This document shows, one piece after another, positions 56,747-64,000 of a stretch of 64,000 bases of DNA. Every line of letters starts with the position of its first letter. Within the stretch, counting starts at the first letter, position 1. Position numbers and translations under genes: made by a program. The notes below the pieces were generated by a model. The model worked only from the letters and a program-made list of their open reading frames with translations. It was not told the DNA's origin and made no database searches. Source of the DNA: Paraspadella gotoi (Eukaryota; Chaetognatha); assembly GCA_051294375.1 (NCBI GenBank), contig CM119265.1, positions 16,114,896 to 16,178,895 on the forward strand, read 5' to 3'.

Positions 56747-57765
56747 CCCTCTCTCTCTCTCATATCGTGGCCCTCTGCGCCGTCGCAATCGAATTTGCGA
56801 TAATTGAGGGGGAGTTGATTTTCTCGCCTGAGACGAGTGTCGATGGCGGCCATTTTGGATCCTCATTTATCACTCGAGAGGAAGAATCTGTTGCCGCCAT
56901 CTTCGACGCTAATTTATCACCGAAATGATTGGGCTCGATATGAGGACCCGCGGACCCGAGACAGTATGATTGGAAATTAAATCGCTCGAGAAAGAATTCG
57001 TCGTAGCAGACATTGACTTTGATGAGTTTCTGAAAAAGTTATACGTATTCCATCGAGAAAAATGATTTTTTTAAATTTCCTCAAACCAGTCAGCTCTGGC
57101 TCTCGCTTTGTTACTTACCTTGCTCGACCTTTCTTCAACTCCCTCTCTCACTTCCTAAGTCACTACTTCCTCTCACTACCTCCCCCGCGACACCCACTTT
57201 TCTCCCTTTCCTCTCACTTTCCGCTCACCTACCCTCAACCCTCCACCATCTCCAGATCCCCAAAGACGCGGAGCGATGGCCGCGTCAGAAGTGCATCCGG
57301 GCGTCGACGCGGGAGTGGGACCCCGAGCGCTTCGTCGGCTCCATCGTCGGAGGAATCTTCTTCTTCTTCCTCCTCATTTTCGCCTGTCGGTCCATCGCCA
57401 GACACTCCAGAAGGTAAGGACTGGTGAGGTTGCTAACTATTTCAGAGAGATTGACGATGTTTCGGCGCTCGTTTAGTTAGAAGGTGAAACTGAGTTTTAA
57501 TTTAAAAGAAAGAGTCATCTGGGACACTTTTAAAAATCTAGAATGTTTTCTCTATTTTTTGCTGTCAGCAATTATGACCTCGTTGTTACTATGAATCGTT
57601 CAAGAGTCATTTTTCTGCTCTGAATTTAATATTCGGCGATGAATTTTCTCCGTGATTCGTTCGAGCAGACGTCGATCGATCATCATCGTTGTCGTTTTCA
57701 CTAACGTCAATTCGTCTTCGCTCCGGCCCCGCCCTCACACACACACACATCAAGGTGTGAGGAGC
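55770..57765. repeat. 4.3-kb palindrome, right arm (cleaner)
   Basis: Mirror of 53,460-55,626. It carries the intact transmembrane exon, a TTTC run (56,549-56,588) and a CT tract (56,600-56,760). Confidence 0.92.
57256..57413 (+). CDS. FN3-domain protein, exon with FN3 end and transmembrane helix
   Basis: Acceptor cctccaccatctccag ends at 57255; donor gtaagg follows 57413. It is 158 nt, phase 0 in and phase 2 out. It encodes IPKDAERWPRQKCIRAST (end of FN3, with the G-region cysteine), REWDPERFVGSIVGG, a 16-20-residue hydrophobic span (IFFFFLLIFACRSI) and a basic stop-transfer end (ARHSR). The product is therefore a type I membrane protein with a membrane-proximal FN3 domain, probably an adhesion molecule or receptor at the cell surface. 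Phase agrees with exon c and with the micro-exon. Confidence 0.72.
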
Positions 57766-57876
57766 CTCGAAGGTTTTCTAATGGATAAAGCTCGCGGTCG
57801 TCGTATAGAATCATTAGCTCATTAATTGACTCCGAAGAAGGGAGAGCAAAAACGAAATGGGTTGTTTTTTAGACAG

Positions 57877-57898
57877 GCAAGTGACAAAGTCAGACTAA
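57877..57898 (+). CDS. Alternative short 3' exon of FN3 gene (weak)
   Basis: ggttgttttttagacag precedes a 22-nt segment that, in phase 2, would add RQVTKSD and stop. It is offered only as an alternative to the exon at 58296. Confidence 0.15.
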
Positions 57899-58088
57899 TG
57901 GTTTCGGCGACTGCGGCTGTCGCTGTGTCGGCGACGTTGGCGGCGACGGCGACGGCTACGGCTGCGGCTGCGGCTACAGAGGGTTTGTTTACTTCCGACC
58001 AAACGCCACAAAAGTCGCCGATCCGATGAGAAGAATCCCTTGAAAAAAAAAAAAGGCGAAGAAAGGAAAGAAAAAAAAGTGAGAGGGA

Positions 58089-58106
58089 TTGGAGAGAGGA
58101 GAGAGA

Positions 58107-58144
<38 letters not shown>

Positions 58145-58182
58145 AGAGAGAGAGAGAGAGAGACGAGAGAGAGAGAGAGAGA
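58089..58182. repeat. (GA)n microsatellite
   Basis: GA tract with two single-base interruptions. Confidence 0.95.
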
Positions 58183-58295
58183 GTAGGAAAACTAAAAGCT
58201 CCTTCTTTTTACTTCCTTCATCAAACTCACGCCCCAACCATTTCCCTCCCCCACCCCCCTTTATTACCCCTACCCACTTCTGCCTCACAATGTAG

Positions 58296-58404
58296 TCTTC
58301 GGATCTCTTCCAAATCCCCCGGCGGCGGGATTTCGCTCGGATTGTTCCCTCGAGACTCTGAGTTTGGTTTCGCTCTTGTATTTTGTGTGACTCGCTTGGT
58401 GTAG
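58296..58404 (+). CDS. Candidate cytoplasmic-tail terminal exon of FN3 gene
   Basis: tacccacttctgcctcacaatgtag precedes a frame that, joined in phase 2 to the transmembrane exon, adds LRISSKSPGGGISLGLFPRD, then SEFGFALVFCVTRLV, and stops at TAG. The resulting cytoplasmic tail would be about 40 residues, Ser/Arg-rich near the membrane. Another frame is also open for a while (FGSLPNPPAAGFRSDCSLE), so the assignment rests on phase and acceptor alone. Confidence 0.33.
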
Positions 58405-58499
58405 TCGCTGCTGTTGTGGTTGTGTACTTCGTGGCCACTTTTATTACTACATACGGAAAATTTAGCGCCATTCATCTATTCAATTGCCAATTATTTTTA

Positions 58500-59300
58500 T
58501 AATAAACTAATTCATTTTTCTTAAATTGTATTTATTTATTTATTGAAATTCAACAGATTTTCTCACCATTTAAAGAAGTGGCCATTGGCCAAGCTCTCAT
58601 CTCTATACTATTTAGACTATTGTCCTCGTCATCGTCGTCGTCATCGTCGTCGTCATCCTCGCCGTAGTCTTTAATCATAGAGATATCCGTGGAAGCCATA
58701 AACCAACGGCGCAAATACCCATTCCATCACCATCCCCACCAGTTTATATTTTCTGAGTATCCTTTTTATCGTTCTTTCACGTCGACTTTGGCTTCGTCTT
58801 CTTGATTCGAGTTATTTTTACGTTTTTTTCGTGGTTGTCGTTTTTTATTCGACTCGTCGTCGTCGTCGTCGTCGTCGTCGTCTTTTACTTTTTTATGTTT
58901 GACGCTTAGATCTTTTTAAGCATCGATGTTTATCGGTTATTTTTTATTGTTCATGTTTAGTTGTATCATTGCATCATAGCATCAAATTTATTCTTCTATT
59001 TTTTGGGGTTTTTTTTCACCGTGTTTACTGTTCAGTGAACAGTGAACACTGCTCACCCACGTGTCCTTGTTTGTTCGTCAATTCTTTTTGAAGTCAGCCG
59101 TCTTTCCTACTTATTCTCTACATTCACTCTTCTTCCAACTGTTAACCGTGTTCAGTGTTCAGTGTTCATGATATTGACATTATTCCCGTTCGCCTTTACT
59201 AACAAGATTGTCAATTACTTTGTCGTCATCGTCGTTATCTTCGTCATCAACATCGTCGTTAATTAAATCTCAAGAAGCGCGAAAGTAATGTTGAAGCTTG
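58500..59300. other. AT-rich stretch with GTC trinucleotide tracts
   Basis: GTC/CGT tracts at 58,628-58,665 and 58,855-58,882. A repeated GTTCAGTGTTCA/CAGTGAACAGTGAAC word near 59,030-59,170 can form small hairpins. No gene was found. Confidence 0.5.
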
Positions 59301-59317
59301 CCGATATTGTCATTAAC

Positions 59318-59332
59318 TCTCTCTCTCTTCTC

Positions 59333-59410
<78 letters not shown>
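59318..59410. repeat. (CT)n plus (TTTC)n microsatellite
   Basis: A CT tract passing into TTTC units. Confidence 0.95.
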
Positions 59411-59411
<1 letters not shown>

Positions 59412-59654
59412 CTTTTTTCTTTTCTCTTTTCTCTTCTCCACCGATCCTATAACTAAATTTGTCTAACCAATATATATTTTTTTTAAAACAAGCTATAGGT
59501 AGTTTTTAAAAGACATTTTGACTTTCAATCTCGCTAATCACGACTCATGTTGACGACGTTTTTTCGTCTCCCGGATATCGATTTTCTATTTTTTTTTCTA
59601 AAAAAAAAAAATCTTCATCGGATTTAAGAAAAAAAGATACGATCGTCAGGTTCG

Positions 59655-59797
59655 TCTCTGAAGTCGTCTTCATCGTCTTCATCGTCGTCGTCTTCATCGT
59701 CTTCATCGTCGTCTTCATCGTCGTCTTCATCGTCGTCTTCATCGTCGTCTTCATCGTCGTCTTCATCGTCGTCTTCATCGTCGTCGTCTTCGTCGTC
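59655..59797. repeat. 12-bp tandem repeat (CATCGTCGTCTT)n
   Basis: About ten units, with 9-bp and 15-bp variants at the edges. On the minus strand it lies inside a 63-codon ATG frame (59624-59815) that encodes MILAAV, an Asp/Glu run and FRDEPDDRIFFS. An acidic low-complexity protein segment is possible, but the repeat alone explains the open frame. Confidence 0.93.
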
Positions 59798-60086
59798 GAC
59801 GGCTGCCAGAATCATTCGCCCTTTTTTCCCTTCATTTTATTTCCACTTTTATTCTCTTCAATGTCTGAGTGAAGTTGTTTTGTTTTCGCTTTGTTTACTT
59901 TTTTCGCGGTTTTTTTTTAACATTATGGTTCTCCTGTTTGAGCACTGACACTTTGCGTTATGAGAGAAGAGAGAGACAGAGACAGAGAGGGGAGGACTGG
60001 TCTGGCGCGATTCTCTTGACCTTTGTTAGTCGGTGGTAAAAGAAACTAACAAGAGGAAAACAAAACAGAAATCTTCAGCCGCCCTT

Positions 60087-60111
60087 CCGAGAGAGAGAGA
60101 GAGAACAAGAG

Positions 60112-60149
<38 letters not shown>

Positions 60150-60278
60150 GAGAGAGAAGAGACGGAGAGAGAGAGAGATACAGAGAGATAATAAATTCTT
60201 CTGATTAGCCGCAATCAAAAGACTATGGAATTGATTACCTGTTATTATTAAGATCAATACAGTAAATCATATTTTACA

Positions 60279-60345
<67 letters not shown>

Positions 60346-60420
60346 CTCCCTCTCTCTCTTCTCTCTCACTTCTATCTCTCTCTTCTTGTCTCTCTCGAGT
60401 CTCTCCCTTTCTCTCTCGCG
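60087..60420. repeat. Facing (GA)n and (CT)n tracts
   Basis: GA tract at 60,087-60,190 and CT tract at 60,283-60,420, separated by about 90 bp of AT-rich DNA. Complementary tracts in this arrangement could form a hairpin. Confidence 0.93.
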
Positions 60421-60659
60421 AAAACAAAACAAAGAGGCGAGGTATTTCTCTCCGAACTCTGTCCCCTAATTTTCGACGCGTTTGATGTCTCGAGCTTTGA
60501 CGCCACCGGAAGTCAAAAGTCCGCGCGTCTCGCGTTTCTTTTTTTTTTTTTTTTTTACACGGGATCTTTTCAGCGGAGACCGAGACAACAAGAAATTTGG
60601 GCACACAGGTTCTAGGCATTTGGACACACGGGGCAATGGCACTTGGCAATAGGGCGCAT

Positions 60660-61049
60660 GTGATTTTTATAATTACTATCGGAATAAAGTTTTTTTGGAA
60701 TTTTCAAACTCTAAAACGTTAAATCGTATTTAAATAAAATTACGATGAAGAAACTTTTAAAAAAAATAATTACACTTTGTTTGACAAATCCAAATCTGCC
60801 CAAAGAAATTTAGAATTGATATTAAAATTTGACTATTTTATGGCTAGTACTTAGTAACGACATTACTGAAACAGCAGAATATTTTAAATTGACTTAAATC
60901 ATGCTGCCATACTGGACAGGAGGGTGAGGTGAGAAGCATTGAGTGATTTGAACATATTTTTTGGCTGCCTATGGACATATAATTAATGAATTTTAAATCC
61001 TTTTAAAAATTTTTTTTAGCATAACAGTTTAGCCAAATCAATTTATTTA
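60660..61049. other. AT-rich intergenic stretch
   Basis: Low-GC DNA with stops in all frames. Nothing is recognised. Confidence 0.55.
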
Positions 61050-61413
61050 TGTAGTAATATCCTTATAAAATCGTCAATTTCAAAATAATTTTTTTTTATT
61101 TTTAAGAACTGATTTGGATTCGCTGTAAAAAACTAAGAAACTTTTATAAAATATTGTTATATGATATTTTAATGTTTAGATCACAAAAAATAACTAAAAC
61201 GTTTTTAACATATATAAGTTTCTATTACAGAGAATAAAAAAAGTCAGGAATTTTCTTTTTTTTTTCTTATTTTAAACATTGAAGATGACAGAATTTTTGA
61301 TAACATGTTTTATATTTTTGATTCAACTTTTTATGAAGAATCTGAATCTTTATTTAAAAGTTTTATAAAAAATTATTTTTAAAAATTTACTATTTTATAA
61401 GGATATTACTACA
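61050..61413. mobile_element. MITE-like fold-back element, 364 bp
   Basis: 21-bp perfect terminal inverted repeats at 61050-61070 (TGTAGTAATATCCTTATAAA plus A) and 61393-61413. Weaker subterminal inverted similarity extends inward (GATTTGGATTC near 61,110 against GAATCTGAATC near 61,340). The interior is AT-rich and non-coding. The size, the AT-richness and the terminal repeats fit a non-autonomous DNA transposon. No clear target-site duplication is seen. Confidence 0.55.
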
Positions 61414-61974
61414 AATATATTATATTTTACTATCTGTTCCCGAGATAATATGAACAAATATTTTTGTACTAAGTAATCATACTATCTCACATCTAAATAT
61501 CATTGTTCGATCATTTAAATAAATTTTTTGTTCTTGAGTGCACCACTCTACTGGACAGTTTGGGCATTCTTAGGCGATCTCTCCCTCTATTATCCTCTTC
61601 GCCAACGTCTTCTGTCTTTGACAGCTTGAAACTTGAAATATTTTCTTTTCGGGCCTCGTCTAATGTCACGGCGCCCTTAGCAAGTCATCCCCGCCATCTT
61701 CCCCGCCTCCCCGCCTCCCCGCCTCCTTTCACCGGCTAAAACGAGGCTCACTGGAGATTAAAACATTTCCTTTTTCCGTTTGGACTTTTCTTCTTTTCCC
61801 TCATTTTCCAATTCGGTTTCCCGCTTTTTTTCCAACCATTTTTTCCGCCTTTTTAAAATTTTTTCGTCTTCTTTCCTTTTTCTTTCTATTTTTCATCTTT
61901 TTTTTTACTTACATCCTTCTCTTCTCTCTCTACCTCTCCTGCAACAGTTCTTTCCTTTGTTCTCTCCTCGCTGT

Positions 61975-62036
61975 CCGGTCCCCGTCGCATCACAACGGGA
62001 TCTCCGTCCCCGTCTCATCCCAACGGGGTCTTCGTC
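61975..62036. repeat. ~29-bp duplication in pyrimidine-rich DNA
   Basis: Two diverged copies of GTCCCCGTCNCATCNCAACGG and following bases. Surrounding DNA (61,750-62,280) is pyrimidine-rich with CT tracts at 62,148-62,280. No gene was found. Confidence 0.7.
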
Positions 62037-62289
62037 TGTTATTTTTTTCCCCTCTCTCCTTTTCTTCCTCGACTCGGGAATTCGTCGTTTGGTTCTCGAC
62101 CCATTTTTCATTCCTCTGAATCGTTTTGTATTGTCCTACTCTCTTCTCTCTCTCTCTCTCTATCTTCTTCTTCTCTTCTCTCTCTCTCTCTCTCTCTTCT
62201 CTCTCTGCTCTCTTCTCTCTCTCTCTTCTCGTCTCTCTTCTCTCTCTCTCTCTCTTTCCCTCTCTCAACCTCTCCTCTCTCCCTCTCGG

Positions 62290-63070
62290 GGAAAAAAATG
62301 AATAGAAAATTCATACAGAAAAGGAGAGATAATGGAAGAGAGATTTCCCTCGTAGATATTTTCCATCGGTTTTCCTTTTTTATCAGTTTAACCCTTTCAA
62401 TTATGACGCTGGAAGGTGAAGCCTTTGAAAACCGAAGTCCACCTTTAACCCCGAAATCCAATCCACACTTTTGATTCACCAACCGAAACTTTTTTTAGTC
62501 GGCCCCATTTAAAAAATTCATTAAATCAACCAAATGATTTTTTAAACTTCGTTGGCTAAATTACAGCCGGGAAATTGTGAGAACCGATATTAAAGCCAAA
62601 TGTTTTCATCGATCGGGAGCGAGATGACCCGAAATATCTACTGTGTCGCGCAACAGGAAAACCTAAGTTCGATGTGGGGCATTTTGACAAATGTCACAAA
62701 AACAGTTCGTAGGAGAATTAAACTTTTGCAAAGACGTTAATGTACGTAATGTTGTGTAAATTTTGTGGCAACTATTAATTAATTTGAAAGTAATTTTTTA
62801 TGCATTTATTTATCCTTCGAGGCGATGGCTACAACAACAACTACGACTGACTTCTCGAGCAAATCTCGATGAGGAATCACGCGAGCATCTGGCGCCGATC
62901 GCTCCTTCCGGTGCCGATTTTTTTTTGTCGTTGTTGTTGTCGTCGTTCCAGGTCATTCGCGTCGTTGTTGTCGTTCCGTTCCTCGTTGTTGTTCTTGTTG
63001 TCGTTATTATTGGCGCGGTTCGTTTTTCCTTTGAGCTGGGGTCATCAGGTCGCCTTTTTTTTGATTGTCA
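62290..63070. other. Intergenic stretch, one weak coding-like block
   Basis: A block at 62,840-62,950 reads TSRANLDEESREHLAPIAPS before entering GTT/GTC repeats. No acceptor or start was found, so it is not called. Confidence 0.4.
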
Positions 63071-63079
63071 CAGAAAAGA

Positions 63080-63440
63080 AGAGAGAGAGAAGGAGAGAGA
63101 GGAGATGAGTAGAGAGAGAGAGAGAGAGGAAAGAAGAGAGAGAGAGACGAAAAAATGAGGATGAGAGAGAGGAAGTCCTTGTCTTCTCTCTCAAATTGCT
63201 TAACAACAAAACCAGGTAGATGAAGAAAAGGAAAAAAAAGCGATGCAATACATTTGCTTTTTCCATGAAATGCAATCATTAATTTGCTCAAACAATCGAA
63301 GTCTGCGACTTTGGTCCAGCGTTGTGTTTGAGGGCGTCGACCGCCGCGACAACCAAGTCAATTCCAATTAGTTGACCAGAGTTGGAGCCGGTGAATCGAG
63401 AAGAGAATAGTGTGTGTGGGGTGTACGTGTGACAGAGAGA

Positions 63441-63523
<83 letters not shown>

Positions 63524-63529
63524 AGGAGA

Positions 63530-63591
<62 letters not shown>

Positions 63592-63734
63592 GAGGATAGA
63601 GAGAGAGAGAGAGAAGAGAGACAGAGAGAGAGACGAGAGAGAGACAGAAGAGAGACAGAGAGATGAGAGAGCACAAGAGAGAGAGAGAGATGAAGAGAGA
63701 GCAGAGAGAGAGAGACAGAAGACAGAAGAGAGAC

Positions 63735-63768
<34 letters not shown>

Positions 63769-63770
63769 TA
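63080..63770. repeat. (GA)n tract cluster
   Basis: GA tract at 63,080-63,150 and a 330-bp interrupted GA tract at 63,433-63,770, the longest in the window. Confidence 0.95.
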
Positions 63771-64000
63771 TTCGAGGGTCAGCAAATCGCACAACATATA
63801 CGAAAGATCAACGACCGCGAATCGAGTTGAGTTTTTCGCGACGTCAGGTCGACGGTCAGACGTGGGCGAGATTTCTCCCTCTTTCGCTCCTATATACATT
63901 TATTATACGTACATTTATTGTAACCACCGAATCTGAACAACTCCCTCCCTGTTTTAGACTCTCTAATTTTCTTTTCTCTCATCGAAACCTCTCTCTCTCT

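Noticed and set aside
61503-61739. 78-residue frame ending in a Pro/His-rich tail
   Set aside because: Begins without ATG, no acceptor precedes it, and it lies in AT-rich DNA passing to a pyrimidine-rich block. The composition is suggestive but unsupported.

Overview
This window is draft genomic DNA from a eukaryote, most likely an invertebrate animal. Three observations support that. Short exons are bounded by GT/AG splice signals. Four short exons join in phase to encode an extracellular fibronectin type III (FN3) domain followed by a membrane span. A tRNA-Ser gene has internal A and B boxes, a T-run terminator and no encoded CCA. No bacterial operon, ribosome-binding site, rRNA or CRISPR array is visible. 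Very long (GA)n/(CT)n tracts occur every 1-3 kb, together with GAC/GTC trinucleotide tracts, minisatellites, pentanucleotide repeats and fold-back repeats. I cannot name the species or phylum.

Layout. 0-13 kb is mostly non-coding: microsatellites, minisatellites, a perfect 75-bp-arm hairpin, a fold-back element with a hammerhead-like core, and a few GC-rich islands with weak coding candidates. 12.9-16 kb holds candidate exons of one or more + strand genes plus a 323-codon low-complexity open frame. 23.4-30.2 kb is a tandem duplication of about 3.2 kb; its first copy carries a plausible minus-strand start segment and terminal exon, and its second copy is indel-ridden. 31.8-36.2 kb holds a candidate signal-peptide exon and a candidate acidic terminal exon, both +. 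36.5-41.5 kb is a large imperfect inverted repeat. 42.8 kb holds tRNA-Ser(AGA). 44.2-58.4 kb is the best gene, an FN3/transmembrane protein on +. Its last stretch sits in a 4.3-kb palindrome, so a damaged mirror copy of the transmembrane exon lies upstream. 58.5-64 kb is mostly AT-rich intergenic DNA and microsatellite, with one MITE-like element.

Assembly quality is a major theme. Five gaps of exactly 25 N and one of 672 N occur. Most abut a duplicated segment whose copy is full of small, mainly insertion-type differences from its partner. That pattern fits uncorrected long-read gap filling or uncollapsed haplotypes, so many duplications may not be real. GA/CT tracts lie at the hinges of several inverted repeats.

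Apart from the FN3 exons and the tRNA, gene calls are single-exon inferences from open frame, composition and splice-site context. They carry low confidence on purpose.
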